Shown: one piece after another, positions 49,524-61,272 of the stretch
Layout of the letters: each line of letters opens with the position of its first letter
Numbering within the stretch: the first letter of the stretch is position 1
Source: Callipepla californica brunnescens
Taxonomy: Eukaryota; Chordata; Aves; Galliformes; Odontophoridae
Direction of reading: 5' to 3'
NCBI GenBank assembly: GCA_023055505.1
Contig: JALIRH010000044.1
Coordinates: 4,774,001-4,838,000, forward strand
Length of the DNA: 64,000 bases
Made by a program: the position numbers and the translations under genes
The notes under the pieces: model-generated
The model's input: the letters and a program-made list of their open reading frames with translations, nothing else
The model's database searches: none
Told to the model about the DNA's origin: nothing

Positions 49524-50755
49524 CCCAGCCTAGAACATGCTGTGTAGCATTCTAACATGATCTAGCAGCAGCTGCTGGCTTTTGTCTTCCGCTCTGCACA
49601 CTCCACTTCCAGTACCTGAAAGGTACTGGAAGTGGAGTGTACAGAGTGAAAACAAAAGTGGATGCCCCTGATCCCCTCATGGAGCATCACTGTGTCTTCT
49701 CTGTTTTAACTTAAATTACATGGACTTTTCTGTACCAACTGCTGATTTGATTCCATACTGCTGCAGTCACCATCCTTCTCAGTGGGATCATTAGGACATT
49801 ACTATTTCCTGCTTCACTGAGATCTTCCATCTTCCTGCTACTTTCCCCCTCCTATTGGCAGCTTTCTTCAGCTTGCATGAATCTATTACTTCTCGAAGCT
49901 GTGGTAAATAAATACCACGTTTTATCACCGCTTTGATACATCCTCCCCACAACCTAAAAACAGAAGGTGTTAGTTTTTTTCAGAACACAAACAAAGCAAG
50001 GGAGCAACAACAACAGAAGAGGGCCACTTTTTGTCTCCAACATTCAACATGAGCAATTGCAAGTGTATCTTGAATTTAAAAGCAAACAAGTCTTCATAAA
50101 GACATTTCAGCACATTCAAAATAACACGCAACCTGCCTGACCTGCGACAAAAAACGGCTGCACATATTTCAACAGGAAGGTCAGCCTAACCGTTAGCCAA
50201 CTCAATCAGAACATGCCATTTCCATCCCATTCCAAGTAGACTTGAACAGAAGTCATGATGACTTATTTATTGGAGCTAAGACCACGGTGAAAACCCCACA
50301 GGGCTACCCATCACAGGACTGTGTGATGGTTCAACACTCAAACGGATAGAAACTGGCTTGAAATAAAAAAATCACTCACAGTGCACTATGATCTTTGCTT
50401 AACGAGTTATTAAAACAACTCTGCAGGTGCACAGCTTCCAGGAGACTGAGCAAAAGCATCATACTCGATGTCAACAGTATTCATACTGCAGTATTAGAGA
50501 CAGAAAAGGAGAAAGGAACAGAATCCTTACAGACTCAACCTAAAGCGCAAGCAGAGTTTTCTTCCTAGTTACACAAATTTAAATAAAGTACAAAAACTTG
50601 TCTTAGAAATGCTGCTGTCTGTGCGCACTTCCTCATGTCCGTCATCTCACAGGCGCATGTACAGTCCAACAGCAAAACTAATGAGCAAAGAGAGATACAG
50701 TGAAGAGCGAGGCTGCACAATCAGTTGTAGAAAAACTGCACTGCAATCAGATGCA
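49524..50755. repeat. Segment A, unit 11 (1,232 bp, with B-type markers)
   Basis: At about 50057 it reads gcaagtg, the state otherwise typical of B, but it continues into the A-only part (ataaagaca). This suggests conversion of an A segment by a B segment. It also has a private cactttttgtc near 50026. The hairpin is intact at 49580-49657. Confidence 0.92.
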
Positions 50756-51373
50756 CCCAGCCTAGAACATGCTGTGTAGCATTCTAACATGATCTAGCAG
50801 CAGCTGCTGGCTTTTGTCTTCCGCTCTGCACACTGTGTACAGAGTGAAAACAAAAGTGGATGCCCCTGATCCCCTCATGGAGCATCACTGTGTCTTCTCT
50901 GTTTTAACTTAAATTACATGGACTTTTCTGTACCAACTGCTGATTTGATTCCATACTGCTGCAGTCACCATCCTTCTCAGTGGGATCATTAGGACATTAC
51001 TATTTCCTGCTTCACTGAGATCTTCCATCTTCCTGCTACTTTCCCCCTCCTACTGGCAGCTTTCTTCAGCTTGCATGAATCTATTACTTCTCGAAGCTGT
51101 GGTAAATAAATACCACGTTTTATCACCGCTTTGATACATCCTCCCCACAACCTAAAAACAGAAGGTGTTAGTTTTTTTCAGAACACAAACAAAGCAAGGG
51201 AGCAACAACAACAGAAGAGGGCCACTTGTTGTCTCCAACATTCAACATGAGCAATTGCAAGTGTATCTTGAATTTAAAAGCAAACAAGTCTTCAGCAAAA
51301 CTGACGAGCAAAGAGAGATACAGTGAAGAGCAAGGCTGCACAATCAGTTGTAGAAAAACTGCCCTGCAATCAG
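50756..51373. repeat. Segment B, unit 11 (618 bp, hairpin tip excised)
   Basis: A 34-bp deletion removes the hairpin tip, leaving gcacact joined to gtgtac at 50834/50835. This accounts exactly for the 4,937-bp spacing. It has ctactggcag and a private gccctgc near 51363. Confidence 0.93.
50812..50855. repeat. Hairpin remnant after 34-bp symmetric excision (B, unit 11)
   Basis: The deletion endpoints sit at matching positions on the two arms, one base apart, so the tip of the stem was removed as a block. The junction differs from that of units 8 and 13, so this is an independent event. Confidence 0.88.
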
Positions 51374-54300
51374 ATTCATAGATTCATAGATACATTAGGT
51401 TGGAAAGGACCTACAAGATCATCTAGTCCAACCATCCTCACACCACCATCCCTACCAACCAAGCTACTAAATCAAATCCCTCAGCACCTCATCTAAACGC
51501 TTCTTGAACAGCGCTAGGGACGGTGCCTCAACCACCTCCCTAGGCAGGCCATTCCAGTGCCGGACCACTCTCTCATCAGAGAAAAAATTTTTCCTCAAGT
51601 CTAATCTAAATCTTCCCCGGCACAACTTGTGGCCATTCCCTCTCGTCCTGTCATTAGTTACCTGGGAGAAGAGGCTGACCCCCTCCTTACCACAGCCTCC
51701 CTTCAGGAAGTGGTAGAGTGCAATGAGGTCTCCTCTGAGCCTCCTTTTCCCCAAACTAAACAATCCCAGCTCCCTCAGCCGCTCCTCGTAAGACCTGTGC
51801 TCCAGACCCCTCACCAGTTTTGTTGCCCTTCTCTGAACACGCTCCAGGGCCTCGACGTCTCTCTTGTAGTGAGGGGCCCAAAACTGAACACAGTACTCGA
51901 GGTGCGGCCGCACCAGAGCTGAGTACAGGGGGATGATCACCTCCCTGCTCCTGCTGGCCACACTATTCCTAATACAGGCCAGGATGCCATTGGCCTTCTT
52001 GGCCACCTGGGCACACTGCCGGCTCATACTGAGCCAGCCGAGCATCAACCAACACCCCCAGGTCCTTTTCCTCTATACACTCCTCAAGCCATTCTGCCCC
52101 AAGCCTATAGCATTGCATGGGGTTATTGTGGCCAAAGTGCAGGACCCGGCACTTGGCCTTATTGAACCTCATCCCATTGACCTCAGCCCAACTGTCTAGC
52201 CTATCCAGATCCCGCTGAAGGGCCTCCCTACCCTCAGGCAGGTCGACACATCCTCCCAACTTGGTGTCATCCGCAAACTTACTGAGGGTACACTCAATCC
52301 CCTCATCCAGGTCATCAATAAAGATATTAAACAAGACGGGCCCCAATACTGACCCTTGGGGGACACCACTCGTGACAGGACGCCAGCTGGACTTGACTCC
52401 ATTAACCACTACCCGCTGGGCACGGCCCTCTAGCCAGTTCTCAACCCAGAGAAGAGTGAACCTGTCCACACCATGGGCTGCCAGCTTCTGCAGGAGAATA
52501 CTGTGGGAGACCGTGTCAAAGGCTTTGCTGAAGTCCAGGTAGACTACATCAACAGCCTTTCCCTCATCTACCAGTCTGGTCACCCAGTCATAGAAGGAGA
52601 TGAGGTTGGACAAGCACGACCTGCCCTTTGTGAACCCGTGCTGGCTGGGTCTGATCCCCTGATTGCCATGCACGTGCCGTGTGATCTCCCTCAAGATCAA
52701 TTGCTCCATAACTTTCCCTGATACCGAGGTCAGGCTGACAGGCCTGTAGTTCCCCGGATCTTCCTTACGGCCTTTCTTGTAGATGGGAGTCACATCGGCA
52801 AGCCTCCAATCTTGCGGGACCTCTCCAGATGACCAGGAATGCTGATAGATGGCAGAAAGCGGCTTGGCAATCACCTCTGCCAGCTCCCTCAGCACCCTTG
52901 GGTGGATCCCATCTGGCCCCATGGACTTGTGGCAGTTCAGATGGAGGAGCAGGTCTCTGACTGTCTCTGCTGGGATCACAGGGGGTGTATGATGCGCTTC
53001 GTCCCAGACTTCCAGGTCAGGGCGAGAAGTATCCTGAGGATAACTGGTCTGTCTATTAAAGACAGACGTGAAGAAGGCATTGAGAACCTCAGCCTTTTCC
53101 TTATCCTCTGTGGTTACATTCCCTGCCGCATCAAGTAAAGGAGGGAAATTCTCCTTAGTTCTTCTTTTACTGTTAATATATTTATAACAGGATTTTTTGT
53201 TCTCCTTTACTGCAGTAGCCAGTCTAAGTTCAAGCTGGGCTTTTGCATTTCTAACTTCCTGCCTGCAAATCTTGGCAAGTTCCCTGTAGTCTCCCCAAGT
53301 AGCCTGTCCCATCTTCCAGAGGGCATAGACTCTCTTTTTCTCCCGGAGTCTCAACAAAAGATCCCGGTTCATCCACACTGGCCTTTTTCCCCTCCGGCTT
53401 GACTTACGGTACTCAGGGACAGCCTGCACCTGTGCCTTTAAGATTTCCGTCTTGAGGAGGACCCAGGCTTCCTGGACCCCTTTACCCCTCAGGAGCGAGT
53501 CCCAAGGGACCCTTGCAACAAGCGTCCTGAACAGGTCAAAGTCTGCCCTCCGGAAGTCCAAGGTAGCAGTTTTGCTAGTCACCCTCTTGATGTCACCAAG
53601 AATAGCAAACTCTACCATTTCACGGTCACTCTGGCCAAGACGATCCCCAACCTTCACATCTCCTACTAGTCCTTCACTGTTAGTGAAGAGCAGGTCTAGC
53701 AGGGCACCTCCCCTGGTAGGTTCTTGCACCAGCTGTGTCAGGAAGCAATCTTCCACACACTCCAGAAATCTCATGGACTGCTTCCTCTGCGCGGTATTAT
53801 ATTTCCAGCATATATCAGGGAAGTTGAAGTCCCCCATGAGAACTAGTGCTGGCCATCGTGCAACATCTACTAGTTGCTTGTAGAACACCTCATCTATCTC
53901 TTCATCTTGGCTAGGCGGTCTATAACAGAGCCCCACCACAATGTCACTCCTACAGACCATCCCCCTGATCCTTACCCACAGACACTCTACTTGGTCGTTT
54001 CCAACCTCAAACTCTTCAACATCAAGACACTCTTTGATATAGAGAGCTATGCCACCACCCTTTTTTCCCCGCCTGTCCCTTCTGAAGAGCTTGTAGCCAT
54101 CCATCCCAGGACTCCAGTCATGGGAGGGGTCCCACCATGATTCTGTAATAGCAACAAGGTCACAGTTAGCCTGCCTTACAATGGTTTCAAGCTCTTCTTC
54201 TTTACTGCCCCTGCTGCGTGCGTTGGTGTATATGCACTTCAGCTGAGACATTTGCCTCACCCTTTGTTCCAGCACAGCCCCCCTGGGCTCTTCACTGGGG

Positions 54301-54460
54301 AGCCCTGTTACATCCCCTACCCCCATCACAGCTAGTTTAAAGCTCTCTCAATTAGTCCAGCTAGCTCCTGGGCTAGAATTCGTTTCCCCCTTTGGGACAG
54401 GTGTAATCCATCAGCGGATAACAGGCCAGGAACTGAGTAAACTGCCCCGTGGTCAAAAAA
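51374..54460 (-). mobile_element. CR1 LINE copy 12
   Basis: Full 3,087-bp copy. It shares Q43E with copy 9, T63S with copy 13, and ctctacttgg near 53986 with copy 14. Confidence 0.96.
51467..54326 (-). pseudogene. CR1 ORF2 (EN-RT), copy 12, frameshifted, EN His235Arg
   Basis: Frames 54326-51969 and 52048-51467 with the shared duplication at 52032-52039. Changes: Q43E, T63S (next to the EN catalytic Glu62), H235R, and VASRS in the C-terminal frame. RT motifs are intact. Confidence 0.92.
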
Positions 54461-55692
54461 CCCAGCCTAGAACATGCTGTGTAGCATTCTAACATGATCT
54501 AGCAGCAGCTGCTGGCTTTTGTCTTCCGCTCTGCACACTCCACTTCCAGTACCTGAAAGGTACTGGAAGTGGAGTGTACAGAGTGAAAACAAAAGTGGAT
54601 GCCCCTGATCCCCTCATGGAGCATCACTGTGTCTTCTCTGTTTTAACTTAAATTACATGGACTTTTCTGTACCAACTGCTGATTTGATTCCATACTGCTG
54701 CAGTCACCATCCTTCTCAGTGGGATCATTAGGACATTACTATTTCCTGCTTCACTGAGATCTTCCATCTTCCTGCTACTTTCCCCCTCCTATTGGCAGCT
54801 TTCTTCAGCTTGCATGAATCTATTACTTCTCGAAGCTGTGGTAAATAAATACCACGTTTTATCACCGCTTTGATACATCCTCCCCACAACCTAAAAACAG
54901 AAGGTGTTAGTTTTTTTCAGAACACAAACAAAGCAAGGGAGCAACAACAACAGAAGAGGGCCACTTGTTGTCTCCAACATTCAACATGAGCAATTACAAG
55001 CGTATCTTGAATTTAAAAGCAAACAAGTCTTCATAAAGACATTTCAGCACATTCAAAATAACACGCAACCTGCCTGACCTGCGACAAAAAACGGCTGCAC
55101 ATATTTCAACAGGAAGGTCAGCCTAACCGTTAGCCAACTCAATCAGAACATGCCATTTCCATCCCATTCCAAGTAGACTTGAACAGAAGTCATGATGACT
55201 TATTTATTGGAGCTAAGACCACGGTGAAAACACCACAGGGCTACCCATCACAGGACTGTGTGATGGTTCAACACTCAAACGGATAGAAACTGGCTTGAAA
55301 TAAAAAAATCACTCACAGTGCACTATGATCTTTGCTTAACGAGTTATTAAAACAACTCTGCAGGTGCACAGCTTCCAGGAGACTGAGCAAAAGCATCATA
55401 CTCGATGTCAACAGCATTCATACTGCAGTATTAGAGACAGAAAAGGAGAAAGGAACAGAATCCTTACAGACTCAACCTAAAGCGCAAGCAGAGTTTTCTT
55501 CCTAGTTACACAAATTTAAATAAAGTACAAAAACTTGTCTTAGAAATGCTGCTGTCTGTGCGCACTTCCTCATGTCCGTCATCTCACAAGCGCATGTACA
55601 GTCCAACAGCAAAACTAATGAGCAAAGAGAGATACAGTGAAGAGCGAGGCTGCACAATCAGTTGTAGAAAAACTGCACTGCAATCAGATGCA
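54461..55692. repeat. Segment A, unit 12 (1,232 bp)
   Basis: Full-length A with acaccac, agcatt and ctcacaag states and an intact hairpin at 54517-54594. No gene is seen. Confidence 0.92.
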
Positions 55693-56344
55693 CCCAGCCT
55701 AGAACATGCTGTGTAGCATTCTAACATGATCTAGCAGCAGCTGCTGGCTTTTGTCTTCCGCTCTGCACACTCCACTTCCAGTACCTGAAAGGTACTGGAA
55801 GTGGAGTGTACAGAGTGAAAACAAAAGTGGATGCCCCTGATCCCCTCATGGAGCATCACTGTGTCTTCTCTGTTTTAACTTAAATTACATGGACTTTTCT
55901 GTACCAACTGCTGATTTGATTCCATACTGCTGCAGTCACCATCCTTCTCAGTGGGATCATTAGGACATTACTATTTCCTGCTTCACTGAGATCTTCCATC
56001 TTCCTGCTACTTTCCCCCTCCTATTGGCAGCTTTCTTCAGCTTGCATGAATCTATTACTTCTCGAAGCTGTGGTAAATAAATACCACGTTTTATCACCGC
56101 TTTGATACATCCTCCCCACAACCTAAAAACAGAAGGTGTTAGTTTTTTTCAGAACACAAACAAAGCAAGGGAGCAACAACAACAGAAGAGGGCCACTTGT
56201 TGTCTCCAACATTCAACATGAGCAATTGCAAGTGTATCTTGAATTTAAAAGCAAACAAGTCTTCAGCAAAACTGACAAGCAAAGAGAGATACAGTGAAGA
56301 GCAAGGCTGCACAATCAGTTGTAGAAAAACTGCACTGCAATCAG
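55693..56344. repeat. Segment B, unit 12 (652 bp)
   Basis: Full-length B with an intact hairpin at 55749-55826 and gacaagc near 56275, a state shared only with the hairpin-deleted B of unit 8. Confidence 0.92.
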
Positions 56345-59300
56345 ATTCATAGATTCATAGATACATTAGGTTGGAAAGGACCTACAAGATCATCTAGTCC
56401 AACCATCCTCACACCACCATCCCTACCAACCAAGCTACTAAATCAAATCCCTCAGCACCTCATCTAAACGCTTCTTGAACAGCGCTAGGGACGGTGCCTC
56501 AACCACCTCCCTAGGCAGGCCATTCCAGTGCCGGACCACTCTCTCATCAGAGAAAAAATTTTTCCTCAAGTCTAATCTAAATCTTCCCCGGCACAACTTG
56601 TGGCCATTCCCTCTCGTCCTGTCATTAGTTACCTGGGAGAAGAGGCTGACCCCCTCCTTACCACAGCCTCCCTTCAGGAAGTGGTAGAGTGCAATGAGGT
56701 CTCCTCTGAGCCTCCTTTTCCCCAAACTAAACAATCCCAGCTCCCTCAGCCGCTCCTCGTAAGACCTGTGCTCCAGACCCCTCACCAGTTTTGTTGCCCT
56801 TCTCTGAACACGCTCCAGGGCCTCGACGTCTCTCTTGTAGTGAGGGGCCCAAAACTGAACACAGTACTCGAGGTGCGGCCGCACCAGAGCTGAGTACAGG
56901 GGGATGATCACCTCCCTGCTCCTGCTGGCCACACTATTCCTAATACAGGCCAGGATGCCATTGGCCTTCTTGGCCACCTGGGCACACTGCCGGCTCATAC
57001 TGAGCCAGCCGAGCATCAACCAACACCCCCAGGTCCTTTTCCTCTATACACTCCTCAAGCCATTCTGCCCCAAGCCTATAGCATTGCATGGGGTTATTGT
57101 GGCCAAAGTGCAGGACCCGGCACTTGGCCTTATTGAACCTCATCCCATTGACCTCAGCCCAACTGTCTAGCCTATCCAGATCCCGCTGAAGGGCCTCCCT
57201 ACCCTCAGGCAGGTCGACACATCCTCCCAACTTGGTGTCATCCGCAAACTTACTGAGGGTACACTCAATCCCCTCATCCAGGTCATCAATAAAGATATTA
57301 AACAAGACGGGCCCCAATACTGACCCTTGGGGGACACCACTCGTGACAGGACGCCAGCTGGACTTGACTCCATTAACCACTACCCGCTGGGCACGGCCCT
57401 CTAGCCAGTTCTCAACCCAGAGAAGAGTGAACCTGTCCACACCATGGGCTGCCAGCTTCTGCAGGAGAATACTGTGGGAGACCGTGTCAAAGGCTTTGCT
57501 GAAGTCCAGGTAGACTACATCAACAGCCTTTCCCTCATCTACCAGTCTGGTCACCCAGTCATAGAAGGAGATGAGGTTGGACAAGCACGACCTGCCCTTT
57601 GTGAACCCGTGCTGGCTGGGTCTGATCCCCTGATTGCCATGCACGTGCCGTGTGATCTCCCTCAAGATCAATTGCTCCATAACTTTCCCTGATACCGAGG
57701 TCAGGCTGACAGGCCTGTAGTTCCCCGGATCTTCCTTACGGCCTTTCTTGTAGATGGGAGTCACATCGGCAAGCCTCCAATCTTGCGGGACCTCTCCAGA
57801 TGACCAGGAATGCTGATAGATGGCAGAAAGCGGCTTGGCAATCACCTCTGCCAGCTCCCTCAGCACCCTTGGGTGGATCCCATCTGGCCCCATGGACTTG
57901 TGGCAGTTCAGATGGAGGAGCAGGTCTCTGACTGTCTCTGCTGGGATCACAGGGGGTGTATGATGCGCTTCGTCCCAGACTTCCAGGTCAGGGCGAGAAG
58001 TATCCTGAGGATAACTGGTCTGTCTATTAAAGACAGACGTGAAGAAGGCATTGAGAACCTCAGCCTTTTCCTTATCCTCTGTGGTTACATTCCCTGCCGC
58101 ATCAAGTAAAGGAGGGAAATTCTCCTTAGTTCTTCTTTTACTGTTAATATATTTATAACAGGATTTTTTGTTCTCCTTTACTGCAGTAGCCAGTCTAAGT
58201 TCAAGCTGGGCTTTTGCATTTCTAACTTCCTGCCTGCAAATCTTGGCAAGTTCCCTGTAGTCTCCCCAAGTAGCCTGTCCCATCTTCCAGAGGGCATAGA
58301 CTCTCTTTTTCTCCCGGAGTCTCAACAAAAGATCCCGGTTCATCCACACTGGCCTTTTTCCCCTCCGGCTTGACTTACGGTACTCAGGGACAGCCTGCAC
58401 CTGTGCCTTTAAGATTTCCGTCTTGAGGAGGACCCAGGCTTCCTGGACCCCTTTACCCCTCAGGAGCGAGTCCCAAGGGACCCTTGCAACAAGCGTCCTG
58501 AACAGGTCAAAGTCTGCCCTCCGGAAGTCCAAGGTAGCAGTTTTGCTAGTCACCCTCTTGATGTCACCAAGAATAGCAAACTCTACCATTTCACGGTCAC
58601 TCTGGCCAAGACGATCCCCAACCTTCACATCTCCTACTAGTCCTTCACTGTTAGTGAAGAGCAGGTCTAGCAGGGCACCTCCCCTGGTAGGTTCTTGCAC
58701 CAGCTGTGTCAGGAAGCAATCTTCCACACACTCCAGAAATCTCATGGACTGCTTCCTCTGCGCGGTATTATATTTCCAGCATATATCAGGGAAGTTGAAG
58801 TCCCCCATGAGAACTAGTGCTGGCCATCGTGCAACATCTACTAGTTGCTTGTAGAACACCTCATCTATCTCTTCATCTTGGCTAGGCGGTCTATAACAGA
58901 GCCCCACCACAATGTCACTCCTACAGACCATCCCCCTGATCCTTACCCACAGACACTCCACTTGGTCGTTTCCAACCTCAAACTCTTCAACATCAAGACA
59001 CTCTTTGATATAGAGAGCTATGCCACCACCCTTTTTTCCCCGCCTGTCCCTTCTGAAGAGCTTGTAGCCATCCATCCCAGGACTCCAGTCATGGGAGGGG
59101 TCCCACCATGATTCTGTAATAGCAACAAGGTCACAGTTAGCCTGCCTTACAATGGTTTCAAGCTCTTCTTGTTTACTGCCCCTGCTGCGTGCGTTGGTGT
59201 ATATGCACTTCAGCTGAGACATTTGCCTCACCCTTTGTTCCAGCACAGCCCCCCTGGGCTCTTCACTGGGGAGCCCTGTTACATCCCCTACCCCCATCAC

Positions 59301-59431
59301 AGCTAGTTTAAAGCTCTCTCAATTAGTCCAGCTAGCTCCTGGGCTAGAATTCGTTTCCCCCTTTGGGACAGGTGTAATCCATCAGCGGATAACAGGCCAG
59401 GAACTGAGTAAACTGCCCCGTGGTCAAAAAA
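56345..59431 (-). mobile_element. CR1 LINE copy 13
   Basis: Full 3,087-bp copy with T63S and H235R as in copy 12, but with Gln at residue 43. Confidence 0.96.
56438..59297 (-). pseudogene. CR1 ORF2 (EN-RT), copy 13, frameshifted, EN His235Arg
   Basis: Frames 59297-56940 and 57019-56438 with the shared duplication at 57003-57010. Changes: T63S, H235R and VASRS. RT motifs are intact. Confidence 0.92.
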
Positions 59432-60663
59432 CCCAGCCTAGAACATGCTGTGTAGCATTCTAACATGATCTAGCAGCAGCTGCTGGCTTTTGTCTTCCGC
59501 TCTGCACACTCCACTTCCAGTACCTGAAAGGTACTGGAAGTGGAGTGTACAGAGTGAAAACAAAAGTGGATGCCCCTGATCCCCTCATGGAGCATCACTG
59601 TGTCTTCTCTGTTTTAACTTAAATTACATGGACTTTTCTGTACCAACTGATGATTTGATTCCATACTGCTGCAGTCACCATCCTTCTCAGTGGGATCATT
59701 AGGACATTACTATTTCCTGCTTCACTGAGATCTTCCATCTTCCTGCTACTTTCCCCCTCCTATTGGCAGCTTTCTTCAGCTTGCATGAATCTATTACTTC
59801 TCGAAGCTGTGGTAAATAAATACCACGTTTTATCACCGCTTTGATACATCCTCCCCACAACCTAAAAACAGAAGGTGTTAGTTTTTTTCAGAACACAAAC
59901 AAAGCAAGGGAGCAACAACAACAGAAGAGGGCCACTTGTTGTCTCCAACATTCAACATGAGCAATTACAAGCGTATCTTGAATTTAAAAGCAAACAAGTC
60001 TTCATAAAGACATTTCAGCACATTCAAAATAACACGCAACCTGCCTGACCTGCGACAAAAAACGGCTGCACATATTTCAACAGGAAGGTCAGCCTAACCG
60101 TTAGCCAACTCAATCAGAACATGCCATTTCCATCCCATTCCAAGTAGACTTGAACAGAAGTCATGATGACTTATTTATTCGAGCTAAGACCACGGTGAAA
60201 ACCCCACAGGGCTACCCATCACAGGACTGTGTGATGGTTCAACACTCAAACGGATAGAAACTGGCTTGAAATAAAAAAATCACTCACAGTGCACTATGAT
60301 CTTTGCTTAACGAGTTATTAAAACAACTCTGCAGGTGCACAGCTTCCAGGAGACTGAGCAAAAGCATCATACTCGATGTCAACAGCATTCATACTGCAGT
60401 ATTAGAGACAGAAAAGGAGAAAGGAACAGAATCCTTACAGACTCAACCTAAAGCGCAAGCAGAGTTTTCTTCCTAGTTACACAAATTTAAATAAAGTACA
60501 AAAACTTGTCTTAGAAATGCTGCTGTCTGTGCGCACTTCCTCATGTCCGTCATCTCACAAGCGCATGTACAGTCCAACAGCAAAACTAATGAGCAAAGAG
60601 AGATACAGTGAAGAGCGAGGCTGCACAATCAGTTGTAGAAAAACTGCACTGCAATCAGATGCA
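59432..60663. repeat. Segment A, unit 13 (1,232 bp)
   Basis: Full-length A with tttattcgagc near 60175 (shared only with unit 10), a private caactgatg near 59645, and ccccac and agcatt states. The hairpin is intact at 59488-59565. Confidence 0.92.
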
Positions 60664-61272
60664 CCCAGCCTAGAACATGCTGTGTAGCATTCTAACATGA
60701 TCTAGCAGCAGCTGCTGGCTTTTGTCTTCCGCTCTGCACAGAGTGAAAACAAAAGTGGATGCCCCTGATCCCCTCATGGAGCATCACTGTGTCTTCTCTG
60801 TTTTAACTTAAATTACATGGACTTTTCTGTACCAACTGCTGATTTGATTCCATACTGCTGCAGTCACCATCCTTCTCAGTGGGATCATTAGGACATTACT
60901 ATTTCCTGCTTCACTGAGATCTTCCATCTTCCTGCTACTTTCCCCCTCCTATTGGCAGCTTTCTTCAGCTTGCATGAATCTATTACTTCTCGAAGCTGTG
61001 GTAAATAAATACCACGTTTTATCACCGCTTTGATACATCCTCCCCACAACCTAAAAACAGAAGGTGTTAGTTTTTTTCAGAACACAAACAAAGCAAGGGA
61101 GCAACAACAACAGAAGAGGGCCACTTGTTGTCTCCAACATTCAACATGAGCAATTGCAAGCGTATCTTGAATTTAAAAGCAAACAAGTCTTCAGCAAACC
61201 TGACGAGCAAAGAGAGATACAGTGAAGAGCAAGGCTGCACAATCAGTTGTAGAAAAACTGCACTGCAATCAG
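60664..61272. repeat. Segment B, unit 13 (609 bp, hairpin excised)
   Basis: Has the same 43-bp hairpin deletion as unit 8, with the junction at 60738/60739, but lacks unit 8's gacaagc. It has a mixed gcaagcg marker (B-type first base, A-type later base) and a private aaacctgacg near 61197. Confidence 0.93.
60720..60753. repeat. Hairpin remnant after 43-bp excision (B, unit 13)
   Basis: The junction is identical to that of unit 8. It is either the same event spread by exchange, or the same 2-bp microhomology used twice. The flanking markers differ between the two units. Confidence 0.88.
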
